Source of the DNA: Bacteroidota bacterium
Lineage (GTDB): Bacteria > Bacteroidota > Bacteroidia > Bacteroidales > UBA5342
Assembly (NCBI GenBank): GCA_003249935.1
Contig: QKHT01000319.1
Coordinates: 1-36,488, forward strand
Direction of reading: 5' to 3'
DNA length: 36,488 nucleotides
Shown one piece after another: positions 25,468-33,385 of the stretch. A program made the translations under genes and the position numbers. The notes beneath the pieces were generated by a model. It was not told the origin of the DNA, searched no databases, and saw only the letters and a list, made by a program, of their open reading frames with translations. Numbering within the stretch: the stretch's first letter is position 1; each line of letters begins with the position of its first letter.

Positions 25468-26769
25468 TTAAAAGGCTTGATTTATAAACATTTGCACGGC
25501 ACTGCCTTCGGACGATAAGCCCGCATCGACACGGAGCACCATCTGATTTGTAAATATGCGAATGCCAACTCCACCGTCGTATTTCAGATTTCTGGTCAGT
25601 AACTCTTTGTTCCACTGGTTGTTTACTCTGCCAAATTCTGTGAATGCCACAAATTGCATCCAATCGGTCCTGATGTTCATTCTCCTGAGCCAATTCCGGC
25701 CGCCTAATGGATTCCAGTATGGCGTAATGCGGTATTCGGCTGAACCAAGCCATGCTGCTCGGTCGTTGTAACGCGCTTCGGGTAACGCTCTGAATCTGTA
25801 TCTTCCGCCAAGATTCGGGCCCATAAACACCGAAGGTCGCATTGGTTTCCCTTTGAATGTTTGATCCCAACTTGTTACATTTTGACTCCAAAAATTGGTT
25901 GCAATCGTTTGCTGGCGCATACAACCTTTGGGTAACGAAATGTATTTGCTGAAGCTTATTTCAATCATTTGCCAGGGAACATCTGCATTAAAAGCATCTA
26001 TCCCTTTCCAAAATTTTATATAACTGCTTGTACCTTTTCCCGGATTGTCTTTAAAATCTGTGTTTTCGTTGCTGAGTCCAATCTTTATGCCCGATGTGAT
26101 GGTTTTTTTTGCTCCCAATGGCGAAGGGAGTGTTAAAGCCATATTTTGGTAAAAAACGCCAAAGTCTATAAAAGTTCGACCCGAACCAAACAGATTCATA
26201 CTTTGATTAATATCTGATGCCATTGTCATTCCATTTAATAACCGGATGGTGTCGAGTATCGTTGTTTTACCCTTTCCAAAAGGAATCAGATACTTGAAAT
26301 TGAGTTCAGCTTCGGTTTTGTTGCTTTCTATCGAATAATAGTTTTTGATGTCCGAGTTATTTGATCCGGCTTTTTGTCCCGGAAAAGCAACATGGGGAAG
26401 ACTCTGGCTATACAATTCGAGTGAACCGTAATGAGCGATGTTTAGATTCGGACTCATAAAAATACGTCGCGCAAAAGGAATTTGATAGTTTTCGGCATCC
26501 CAGTACAAATACCGCGAACTATTGGTGCTAATTAACCCTACCAATGTAGAGGTGGTTTGTTCCTGAAAAAGTCCCCTTGCTGCAATATCCATCGCTGCAG
26601 CTACACCCAATGCTGGCAAATAAAAGCTAAACGGTACTATGGAAATTTTTGTGTTATTCGTCATCGTTGTATCGCTAATTTCTTTCAAAATGTCTTGCGA
26701 TTTTGTTTCTGTAAAACAGTATGTTATAACTATAAATACTATAATAATTTTTTGGAAGTGCTGAGTCAT
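25468..26769 (-). CDS. Omp85/BamA-like outer membrane barrel protein
   Basis: A 433-residue protein with an N-terminal signal peptide (hydrophobic core about residues 7-18, likely cleavage near KSQ) and a beta-rich remainder with alternating polar and aromatic residues ending in Phe, as outer membrane barrels do. GPNLGGRYRFRALPEARYND and the following GSAEYRITPYWNPLGGRNW resemble the last third of Omp85/BamA barrels (the region with the RGY/F loop 6 motif). No POTRA domain is visible, so it is not a true BamA. Role unknown; membrane-bound surface antigen-like barrels are the nearest group. The gene stands alone on the minus strand. Confidence 0.62.
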   Translation of the reverse strand: MTQHFQKIIIVFIVITYCFTETKSQDILKEISDTTMTNNTKISIVPFSFYLPALGVAAAMDIAARGLFQEQTTSTLVGLISTNSSRYLYWDAENYQIPFARRIFMSPNLNIAHYGSLELYSQSLPHVAFPGQKAGSNNSDIKNYYSIESNKTEAELNFKYLIPFGKGKTTILDTIRLLNGMTMASDINQSMNLFGSGRTFIDFGVFYQNMALTLPSPLGAKKTITSGIKIGLSNENTDFKDNPGKGTSSYIKFWKGIDAFNADVPWQMIEISFSKYISLPKGCMRQQTIATNFWSQNVTSWDQTFKGKPMRPSVFMGPNLGGRYRFRALPEARYNDRAAWLGSAEYRITPYWNPLGGRNWLRRMNIRTDWMQFVAFTEFGRVNNQWNKELLTRNLKYDGGVGIRIFTNQMVLRVDAGLSSEGSAVQMFINQAF

Positions 26770-27291
26770 TTCTTTATCTGTTAAAGGAATAAAAGTATAA
26801 TTTTTATCACGGTGGGTATAGATAAAAAAAGTGAAACAATAATATCAGAATTTAGATTCATTGGTATGTTTTTTAAAAAGAAAAAAGCGATTTTAAAAAT
26901 CGCTTTCTTCCTTTTCAGGACAATTTCATTTCGTTTAGCACATTTGGCAATTTAACTTGAGAGGGTCAATTGAGTCTTGTCTAGTCTTTGGGAATTAAGC
27001 AAGGATTAATACGCTATTCTTGTTTCCTTTGTATTGCTGTTGTTATGATTAATTAACGATGTAAAAATAAGCGTTCATTTTCTGTAAAAAATCACTGAAA
27101 ACCATGAAAATTGTATTCACATAAAACCATTAAAAATATAAAGTAATACATTAGAAAAAGTGTATAAATAATTAATAAATAATACAATATAAAATGTTAT
27201 GTTTGTGTTTAAATCATAGATAAATTATTATTATCGTATTTTATAGTATTTTTTATGACAAAAAAATTAGTTTTATAGCGCAATAAAATAT
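26770..27291. other. AT-rich divergent intergenic region
   Basis: No gene is visible in about 520 bases between the divergent barrel gene and trmN6. An 11-bp inverted repeat, AAAGCGATTTT (26884-26894) / AAAATCGCTTT (26896-26906), stands out, followed on the plus strand by a C/T-rich stretch. It looks like a terminator stem but no plus-strand gene precedes it. The rest, especially 27100-27290, is very AT-rich and could hold promoters for both sides. Confidence 0.5.
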
Positions 27292-27300
27292 TTGGATAGT

Positions 27301-27308
27301 TATTTTTG
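27301..27308 (+). promoter_or_regulatory. -7 element upstream of trmN6
   Basis: TATTTTTG is a full match to TAnnTTTG and is followed by C, as is common. No clear TTTG at the right distance upstream. If used, the transcript starts near 27315, which rules out translation from the in-frame TTG at 27292 and supports the TTG at 27322. Confidence 0.4.
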
Positions 27309-27321
27309 CCGTAAAAATAGA

Positions 27322-28023
27322 TTGAATAACTATTTCAGATTTAAGTCGTTTACAATATACCAACAAAATACAGCCATGAAAGTTGGCATTGATGGTGTAT
27401 TATTAGGGGCTTGGACAAGTTTAGGGAATGGATGCCGGATTTTAGATGTTGGTACCGGTACAGGGTTATTAGCACTAATGATGGCTCAACGAAATACAGA
27501 ATCGTTGGTTGATGCAGTAGAGATTGATTACGATGCAGCTGCCGATGCTTATATGAATGTTTTAGAATCTCCTTTTGCTAAGAGGATCAAGGTTTTTGCT
27601 TCGGATATTTGTGATTTTGAATCACCTGCAAAATATGGTTTAATTATTTCTAATCCGCCCTATTTTGTAAATAATTTAAGGGGAAATGATCGGCAACGGA
27701 ATATTGCAAGGCATACAGAATCGTTGGATGCCTGCAAAGTTTTGCAGTTTGCAGATGCAAATCTGGAGTCAGATGGCAAGGTCTCTATGATTTATCCTTT
27801 TGAATATCATCGGATGGTCGAAAATTGTGCGTGGGAATTAAGTCTGTATCCGTTGCGCAGATGCAAGGTTAGCATGTCGAAATTGAATACGCCAACCCGA
27901 ATGATGGTTGAGTATGGCAGGAGCCGCAATTATTGTACTGATTCTGAATTATGCGTTCGTGACCAAATCGGTTACTCCGAATCATATAAAGAGTTAACCA
28001 AAGATTTTTATTTGTATTTGTAA
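27322..28023 (+). CDS. trmN6: tRNA1(Val) A37 N6-methyltransferase (TrmN6)
   Basis: A 233-residue SAM-dependent methyltransferase of the YfiC/TrmN6 family, which N6-methylates A37 of tRNA1(Val). Family blocks are NNYFRFKSFTIYQQNTAMKVG at the start, the SAM loop ILDVGTGTGLLALMMAQ (about residues 38-54), the acidic VDAVEIDYDAAADA, and the catalytic IISNPPYFVNNL with the N6-adenine NPPY tetrad. I place the start at TTG 27322 because homologues begin right at N-Y-F and a -7 element lies at 27301; TTG 27292 is the alternative, and the first ATG (27376) would delete conserved sequence. Gene is single, with no tight operon partner. Confidence 0.9.
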   Translation: MNNYFRFKSFTIYQQNTAMKVGIDGVLLGAWTSLGNGCRILDVGTGTGLLALMMAQRNTESLVDAVEIDYDAAADAYMNVLESPFAKRIKVFASDICDFESPAKYGLIISNPPYFVNNLRGNDRQRNIARHTESLDACKVLQFADANLESDGKVSMIYPFEYHRMVENCAWELSLYPLRRCKVSMSKLNTPTRMMVEYGRSRNYCTDSELCVRDQIGYSESYKELTKDFYLYL

Positions 28024-28064
28024 TATAAAAAAGGTAATTGTATATAAAAGTTATTTTGTAACGC

Positions 28065-28105
28065 ATCAAAACAAAAAAAGAACTAATTTAGTGTGTTGTT
28101 TTGAT
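28065..28105. repeat. 10-bp inverted repeat upstream of comB
   Basis: ATCAAAACAA (28065-28074) and TTGTTTTGAT (28096-28105) are perfect reverse complements separated by 21 bases, between the trmN6 stop and the comB ATG. There is no T-run, so a terminator is unlikely; it could be an operator or an RNA stem in the comB leader. Confidence 0.5.
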
Positions 28106-28129
28106 TAAACGCTAAAACAAAAATTAAAA

Positions 28130-28843
28130 ATGAGGCGAATAGAGGTTTATGGTCTACCACAAGTTGTTTCACCCGAAATGCTCTCGGGAAAATTAGTTGT
28201 GGTAATTGATGTATTGAGAGCAACTACGGTGATTACCAATGCGTTGGCAAATGGGGCGGATGGTATTCTAATTGCCCGGTCGGTAGAGGAAGCCAAAATG
28301 TTGGCTGCTACTCACAATGGGTTACTTGCGGGCGAACGGGATGCTATTATGATTGAAGGATTTGATTTTGGAAATTCTCCTTTAGAATTTACATCAGATA
28401 AAATTTTCAGACGGAAAATAGTGCTTACTACGACCAATGGTACATCCACATTACTATCGGCAGGTTCGGGCGAGCGATTAGTTGCCGCATGTTTTAATAA
28501 TATCAGTTCAATTGTTAAGTTTATACTTCACAATAGGCAGGATGTTGTTATTATTTGTTCCGGAACCAATGGCAAATTCTCGTTAGACGATGCTTTAGTT
28601 GCTGGTACAATTATTTGCAAATTGGCAAAGGAACAAGAATTTGTTCCGGACGATCAGGCTTTGGCACTCAAAATACTTGCAGATAAAGGAACATTGGCTT
28701 GTCAGACACTTATCTTAGAAACTGCACATGCCCGACGGCTAATCAGCCTTGGCTTTAATAACGATATCGAATTCTGTTTACGAGTAGATAATTCGAATGT
28801 TGTACCAATTTGGAATGGTATGGCATTTGTAAAAAATGCATAA
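28130..28843 (+). CDS. comB: 2-phosphosulfolactate phosphatase family (ComB)
   Basis: A 237-residue member of the ComB family, Mg2+-dependent phosphatases that convert 2-phosphosulfolactate to sulfolactate (coenzyme M synthesis in methanogens). Family blocks are VVVIDVLRATTVITNAL (about residues 23-39), LLAGERD and GFDFGNSPLEF (about 66-86), LTTTNGTSTL (about 99-108) and IICSGTNGKFSLDDALVAG (about 139-157). Size is typical. There are no other coenzyme M genes in the window, so the in vivo substrate is unclear; sulfolactate metabolism or another phosphate ester is possible. It is followed at once by a strong terminator. Confidence 0.92.
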   Translation: MRRIEVYGLPQVVSPEMLSGKLVVVIDVLRATTVITNALANGADGILIARSVEEAKMLAATHNGLLAGERDAIMIEGFDFGNSPLEFTSDKIFRRKIVLTTTNGTSTLLSAGSGERLVAACFNNISSIVKFILHNRQDVVIICSGTNGKFSLDDALVAGTIICKLAKEQEFVPDDQALALKILADKGTLACQTLILETAHARRLISLGFNNDIEFCLRVDNSNVVPIWNGMAFVKNA

Positions 28844-28881
28844 AAAAAACCGATGTCTATCATTGACATCGGGTTTTTTTT
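28843..28881. terminator. Intrinsic terminator after comB
   Basis: Stem CCGATGTC (28850-28857) / GACATCGG (28865-28872) is flanked by an A-run and a T-run, so it can work in both directions: for comB and for the small minus-strand gene at 28901-29077. Confidence 0.93.
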
Positions 28882-28900
28882 AATCTTTTAATGCCTGAAA

Positions 28901-29077
28901 TTAGTCCAAATCAACATATTTATTGATTACAACATGTGCAATAAGACCCAATACCATTAGTGTGCCACCAACTGCTAATACCGGATTACTTATTTTAGAC
29001 GCAACCGCCGAGATAACGAGAACCAAAACGCCAAGTAACACAATGATAATACCAAGATATTTAATAAAGTCTTTCAT
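28901..29077 (-). CDS. Small two-helix membrane protein
   Basis: A 58-residue reading frame from an ATG at 29077 to a TAA at 28901, which I translated by hand. It begins MKDFIKYLGIIIVLLGVLVL and ends VINKYVDLD. Two hydrophobic helices (about residues 7-25 and 32-51) are joined by a short SKISNP turn, so it should be an inner membrane hairpin with both ends inside or both outside. I do not know a function; small proteins beginning MKDFIKYLG occur in Bacteroidota as I recall. It shares the bidirectional terminator with the convergent comB. The coherent hydrophobic profile and the clean start and stop argue that it is real. Confidence 0.78.
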   Translation of the reverse strand: MKDFIKYLGIIIVLLGVLVLVISAVASKISNPVLAVGGTLMVLGLIAHVVINKYVDLD

Positions 29078-29193
29078 CGCTTTATAGAATTATATTTTTT
29101 AAAGTACAAAAAAAGTATAATTCATTCAATAATAAAAACTTTTCACTCAAAAAGATGCTTATAAAAGAATAATATTTTTTTCAACACAAGTAA

Positions 29194-30261
29194 ATGGTTC
29201 AATACAATAATAATATAACTCAAATTTTACTCGATTGGTTTTCCTCCAATGCACGCATATTACCTTGGCGAAAAAATCGAAGTGCCTATCGGGTATGGGT
29301 TTCCGAAGTTATACTGCAGCAAACGCAAGTGGTTCAGGGCGAACAATATTTTAACCGGTTTGTGAGCCGGTTTCCAACTGTTGAGTCGCTGGCAATAGCT
29401 GGCGAGCACGAGGTCCTTAAGCTCTGGCAAGGTTTGGGTTATTATTCGCGTGCACGAAATATGCATGCGGCTGCAAAACAAGTTGTTGAGTGCTTCGATG
29501 GTAAGTTCCCCGAAGAATTTAAAGCACTCAAATCTTTAAAAGGTATTGGCGATTATACGGCTGCAGCCATTGCATCAATTGTTTCGGCTGAACCTGTGGC
29601 TGTGGTCGATGGCAATGTTCTCAGGTTTATTTCGCGACTATTTGGGGTGGAAGAAGCGGTTGACTCTGCCATTGGTAAAAAGATAGTCAAAAATTTCGCT
29701 CAAAGTTTACTGCCGAAGGCAAACCCCGGCACTTTTAATGAAGCCATGATGGAATTTGGTGCATTAAAATGTGTTCCCCGCAATGCGCAGTGCGATAACT
29801 GTATATTCAGCGATGTGTGTTCGGCCAAAAGGCAAAACAGGGTGTACGACTTTCCGGTTAGAAGGCACAAAACAAAAGTTAGCGAACGCGAAATGCATTT
29901 TCTTGTCGTTGAAACCTCCAAAGGTATTTGGTTCGAAAAGCAAACAAGCAGAGATTTTTGGAAAAATATGTATCTGTTCCCTTTTGTCGATTCGTCTAAC
30001 GCGCTACTAAACGGCATTATAGATAAATATAACGTCGATTTAAAATTCGAAGGCGAATTGGTAAAGGTCTGTAATGTTAATCATATCTTAACGCACCGCA
30101 AGGTTTTGGCTACCTTCTGGAAAATAGAAGGTGACTTGCCGGAAATGCATTCAAATTCAATTCTGGTTAAAGTAACCGATCTGAAGAGTATGGAAATTCC
30201 TGTTCCAAAGCTTATTGATAACTTTTTGAGAAATTATATGCCGGATATGGAAAATTGTTGA
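29194..30261 (+). CDS. mutY: Adenine DNA glycosylase MutY
   Basis: A 355-residue DNA repair enzyme that removes adenine mispaired with 8-oxoguanine. Blocks are LPWRKNRSAYRVWVSEVILQ with the catalytic Glu38, the helix-hairpin-helix LKGIGDYTAAAI (about 115-126) and VAVVDGNVLRF with the catalytic Asp139. The [4Fe-4S] ligands fit C-X6-C-X2-C-X5-C (Cys193, 200, 203, 209). A C-terminal MutT-like domain (about 235-350) recognises 8-oxoG. Length is normal. ssb follows after about 85 bases, an arrangement frequent in Bacteroidota. Confidence 0.96.
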   Translation: MVQYNNNITQILLDWFSSNARILPWRKNRSAYRVWVSEVILQQTQVVQGEQYFNRFVSRFPTVESLAIAGEHEVLKLWQGLGYYSRARNMHAAAKQVVECFDGKFPEEFKALKSLKGIGDYTAAAIASIVSAEPVAVVDGNVLRFISRLFGVEEAVDSAIGKKIVKNFAQSLLPKANPGTFNEAMMEFGALKCVPRNAQCDNCIFSDVCSAKRQNRVYDFPVRRHKTKVSEREMHFLVVETSKGIWFEKQTSRDFWKNMYLFPFVDSSNALLNGIIDKYNVDLKFEGELVKVCNVNHILTHRKVLATFWKIEGDLPEMHSNSILVKVTDLKSMEIPVPKLIDNFLRNYMPDMENC

Positions 30262-30346
30262 GGGCAAGAAAAAGTGCTCATCAAAAAGAGACTTGTTTCT
30301 TAAAAAGTTGTATTTTTACCACTCGAAAACCATAAAGCAAAACACA

Positions 30347-30826
30347 ATGTCGGTAAATAAAGTTATTCTTGTAGGAAATGTAGGCACTGAACCCGATGTA
30401 AAATACATCGAAAGTAATCTTGCGGTTGCGAAGTTTAGTTTGGCCACCTCAGACCGTGGTTACACCACAAAGGAGGGTGTTGTGGTTCCCGAAAGAACGG
30501 AGTGGCACAATATTGTAGCATGGCGGCAATTAGCAGAAATTGCCGAAAAATGGATACATAAGGGAGCCACATTATATGTGGAAGGCAAAATAAGAACCCG
30601 TTCATACGATGATTCGGCGGGCCAAAAAAGATACATTACCGAAATTTTTGCCGATACTATCCAATTTGTGGGTCGTAAAGCCGATGGTTCGGGTCAGGCC
30701 GAACCAGTTGCAGCCGATCGGGTTTCTTCGCCTCAACCTGCTGCCAGTGCTCCACGTGTGGTCCCTCCATCGCCTCAATCCGATCCTTTTGCCCCTACTG
30801 GAGACAACGATGATCTTCCGTTCTGA
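30347..30826 (+). CDS. ssb: Single-stranded DNA-binding protein
   Basis: A 159-residue SSB with an OB fold (about residues 1-110: VNKVILVGNVGTEPDVKY, KFSLATSDRG, TEWHNIVAWRQLAEIAEKW, GATLYVEGKIRTRSYDD) and a Pro/Ser/Gln-rich tail ending DDLPF, the partner-binding tip. It protects single-stranded DNA in replication and repair. I start at ATG 30347, which gives the expected MSVNKVILVGNVG; an upstream TTG at 30293 would add 18 residues not seen in the family. A TATTTTTA element at 30311-30318 may be a -7 box. Confidence 0.96.
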   Translation: MSVNKVILVGNVGTEPDVKYIESNLAVAKFSLATSDRGYTTKEGVVVPERTEWHNIVAWRQLAEIAEKWIHKGATLYVEGKIRTRSYDDSAGQKRYITEIFADTIQFVGRKADGSGQAEPVAADRVSSPQPAASAPRVVPPSPQSDPFAPTGDNDDLPF

Positions 30827-30862
30827 ATAGGATCGGGAATGTTTTAATTAAATACATCCATT

Positions 30863-32185
30863 TTGAATACGATAGTTTTATTTTGCCAGCTTTTTCTTCT
30901 AAAGCCGGATTTTTCATTAAATCCGGGGTTTTTTTTGGTCTTAATTCTCATTGTTCTGTTGTTACTGGCGAGTGCAGCCATGTCGGGGTCCGAAGTAGCT
31001 TTTTTTTCATTGTCGCCAAACCAGATTTCTGAACTTCGCGCCGGAACATCGCACAGGGAAGGGATCGTAAAACGATTTTTAAATCAGCCCGAACGATTGT
31101 TGGCCACAATTTTAACGGCAAATAATTTCGTAAATGTAGGTATTGTCGTATTTACCACTTATTTGAGCAACGAATTGTTTGATTTTAGTGCAAATGTACT
31201 GGTTGGCTTTGTGGTAAATGTAATAATTATAACATCGTTAATATTACTCTTTGGCGAAATTTTACCAAAGGTGTATGCGTCTCAGAAACCCGTTAATGTA
31301 GTTCTGTCTATGGCGGTACCGTTACTTTGGGCTCACCGTTTATGTAAGCCTATTGTAGAATTAATTGTAGGCTCAAGTGGCTTTATTAATAAAGTGGTTA
31401 GTCGCAAATCCTCGTCAATTTCCATGGATGAACTTTCGGATGCATTGGAACTTACCGGCAACAGCTTAACCGAGGAAAAGGACATCCTGCAGGGTATTAT
31501 TAAGTTTGGTAATATTAGTGTTTCATCTATAATGGTGGCACGGGTCGATATTGTTGATATTGATATTAGTTCTGATTTTGAGGAAGTTATTGCTATAATA
31601 GTTGAATCGGGTTTCTCGCGGATACCGGTTTACGACAAATCGCCCGACAATATTAAAGGGGTTTTGTATATAAAAGATCTCCTATCGCATATACACAAAG
31701 GCAAAAGTTTTCGATGGCAATCACTTATTCGTCCGCCCTATTTTGTGCCGGTAGTAAAAAAAATAGACGATTTACTCGCAGAATTTCAGCTTAAAAAAAT
31801 TCACATGGCAATTGTAATCGACGAGTATGGGGGTACTTTAGGTATTGTTACACTCGAGGATGTAATAGAGGAAATTGTTGGTGAAATAAGCGATGAATAC
31901 GACGAGGAAGAACGAAATTTTGTTAAACTTCCCGATGGTTCATACATATTTGAAGGGAGAACAATGCTTGGCAAATTTGAAGAGGTTTTAAGTCTGAACC
32001 ATGGATTGGTGGCAAAATATAGTGGCGAAGCAGATACCTTGGCCGGAATGATCCTTGAAATAACAGAAGAAATGCCTAAGAAAAATGACATCATTGCATT
32101 TGACGAATATAATTTTAAAATACTATCGGCCGATGAAAGACGGATTAAGAAAGTTGGGGTTTCGGTTCGCAGGACAAAATCGTAG
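30863..32185 (+). CDS. gldE: GldE, gliding-associated CorC/HlyC protein
   Basis: A 440-residue membrane protein with a DUF21 (CNNM) domain of several helices (about residues 20-190), a CBS pair (about 205-330, FSRIPVYDKSPDNIKGVLYI and IVIDEYGGTLGIVTLEDVIE) and a CorC_HlyC C-terminal domain (about 345-430). Adjacency to gldD and ssb identifies it as GldE, which supports GldD in Bacteroidota gliding and type IX secretion; a CorC-like ion role is also possible. No ATG is in frame before residue 40, so translation must begin at a non-ATG codon, TTG 30863 most likely. A terminator-like hairpin lies inside codons 15-25. It overlaps gldD by 53 bases. Confidence 0.9.
   Translation: MNTIVLFCQLFLLKPDFSLNPGFFLVLILIVLLLLASAAMSGSEVAFFSLSPNQISELRAGTSHREGIVKRFLNQPERLLATILTANNFVNVGIVVFTTYLSNELFDFSANVLVGFVVNVIIITSLILLFGEILPKVYASQKPVNVVLSMAVPLLWAHRLCKPIVELIVGSSGFINKVVSRKSSSISMDELSDALELTGNSLTEEKDILQGIIKFGNISVSSIMVARVDIVDIDISSDFEEVIAIIVESGFSRIPVYDKSPDNIKGVLYIKDLLSHIHKGKSFRWQSLIRPPYFVPVVKKIDDLLAEFQLKKIHMAIVIDEYGGTLGIVTLEDVIEEIVGEISDEYDEEERNFVKLPDGSYIFEGRTMLGKFEEVLSLNHGLVAKYSGEADTLAGMILEITEEMPKKNDIIAFDEYNFKILSADERRIKKVGVSVRRTKS
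30905..30936 (+). terminator. Terminator-like hairpin in gldE 5' end
   Basis: CCGGATTT (30905-30912), loop TTCATT, AAATCCGG (30919-30926), GG, then eight T (30929-30936). It has the form of an intrinsic terminator about 80 bases after the ssb stop, but lies within the gldE reading frame. It may end ssb transcripts or act as an attenuator of gldE. Confidence 0.65.
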
Positions 32186-32747
32186 CAGTCGAATTTTGTT
32201 TTTTTCGTTGGCTTTGCTCACAGCATGTGCTGACCCGCCCGTGCCCAAACCATCGGGGTATTTTAGAATTGACTTACCCAAAGAAATACATTATCAACTG
32301 GTTGGGTTAGAATATCCATTTTCATTTGAATTCCCATCGGACACCCATATTGCAGATGTGAAATCGGATAACCCGGATGATATTTGGATTAATATTGAAT
32401 ACCCAAAAATTAATGGAAAGTTGCATTTAAGCTACATGCCATTGAAAGGCAATTTTAAGGCGGTTTCAGAAGATGCCCGCGTTTTTGTTTATAAGCATAC
32501 CGTGCGTGCCGATGCAATTAACGAAACGGTTTTTCGTTTCCCGAAGCATCATGTGAGTGGAATTTTGTTTCGTTTGGAAGGTAACTCGGCCTCTGCTCTG
32601 CAATTTGTGGCCAGCGACAGCTCCAAACATTTTTTACGTGGCGCATTGTATTTCAATTGCCCGGCAAACAGGGATAGTATTCAGCCTTTAGTTACTTTTA
32701 TCGAAAGAGATGTATTGCATTTAATCGAAACATTAACATGGAAATAA
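32133..32747 (+). CDS. gldD: GldD gliding motility lipoprotein
   Basis: A 204-residue lipoprotein with signal peptide and lipobox LLTAC (Cys32), followed by PPVPKPSGYFRIDLP, the GldD hallmark. GldD is needed for gliding and type IX secretion in Flavobacterium and is found in non-gliding relatives too. I choose ATG 32133, which overlaps the gldE end by 53 bases and gives a long but acceptable positively charged n-region; an upstream frame start at 32085 would add 16 residues with no benefit. The next gene begins right after its stop. Confidence 0.9.
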   Translation: MKDGLRKLGFRFAGQNRSSRILFFSLALLTACADPPVPKPSGYFRIDLPKEIHYQLVGLEYPFSFEFPSDTHIADVKSDNPDDIWINIEYPKINGKLHLSYMPLKGNFKAVSEDARVFVYKHTVRADAINETVFRFPKHHVSGILFRLEGNSASALQFVASDSSKHFLRGALYFNCPANRDSIQPLVTFIERDVLHLIETLTWK

Positions 32748-33383
32748 ATGCCACTTTTTCTCGATAATTCTATTTTTGGTGAAGGCAGGCTCTGGATTTG
32801 GGAAACAACCGAAGACGGGTTTTATTTTGAGAGTCGAATAAATTTACGACCTTATGACCGTAAACGATTGGCACAAATCGGAAACCCGGAGGCACGAAAG
32901 CATTGGTTGGCATATCGGTTTATGTTGAGTTCTGTGGATGATAATCCGGTATATGTTGATTACGATGAATTTGGAAAGCCTTTTCCCAATCACAAAAACT
33001 ATGAAATTGCGGTGTCGCATTCCGGTAAAATGGCAGCCATAGCGGTTCATCAAACAAAGAGAATCGGACTCGATGTTGAGTATTTCCGCCCGCAGGTAGA
33101 ACGGGTGGCGCACCGGGTTTTTTCGCAATACGAAATTGATTTTATTGGCAATTCGAATCGAATTGTGTATCTGACTCTGCTTTGGGCAGCTAAGGAGGCA
33201 ATGTTTAAGTTGATTGGAGAGGGCAATGTAGATTATCGTAATGATTTGAATGTAAGTAAAATAGATATTTGTGATGAAGGTAGTTTTGGAGGTTTTTATC
33301 TCCGAAACAATATAAAATTCAACGTTGAGTTTTATTACAAAGTTTTTAATAATTTTGTTGTTGTGAGTTGCGTAAACGAATAA
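32748..33383 (+). CDS. 4'-phosphopantetheinyl transferase
   Basis: A 211-residue Sfp/AcpS-superfamily enzyme that moves 4'-phosphopantetheine from CoA to a carrier protein serine. Signature blocks are EIAVSHSGKMAAIAV (about residues 86-100), GLDVE at 107-111 with the Mg2+-binding Asp109 and Glu111, and WAAKEAMFK at 146-154. It is likely the activator of the fatty acid synthesis ACP or a related carrier. It abuts gldD and is followed by the GGGP synthase after 2 bases. Confidence 0.93.
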   Translation: MPLFLDNSIFGEGRLWIWETTEDGFYFESRINLRPYDRKRLAQIGNPEARKHWLAYRFMLSSVDDNPVYVDYDEFGKPFPNHKNYEIAVSHSGKMAAIAVHQTKRIGLDVEYFRPQVERVAHRVFSQYEIDFIGNSNRIVYLTLLWAAKEAMFKLIGEGNVDYRNDLNVSKIDICDEGSFGGFYLRNNIKFNVEFYYKVFNNFVVVSCVNE

Positions 33384-33385
33384 AC

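Noticed and set aside
25397-25924. 175-residue minus-strand frame overlapping the outer membrane barrel gene
   Set aside because: Alternative phase of the barrel gene, which has a signal peptide and barrel-like pattern; the shifted product lacks both.
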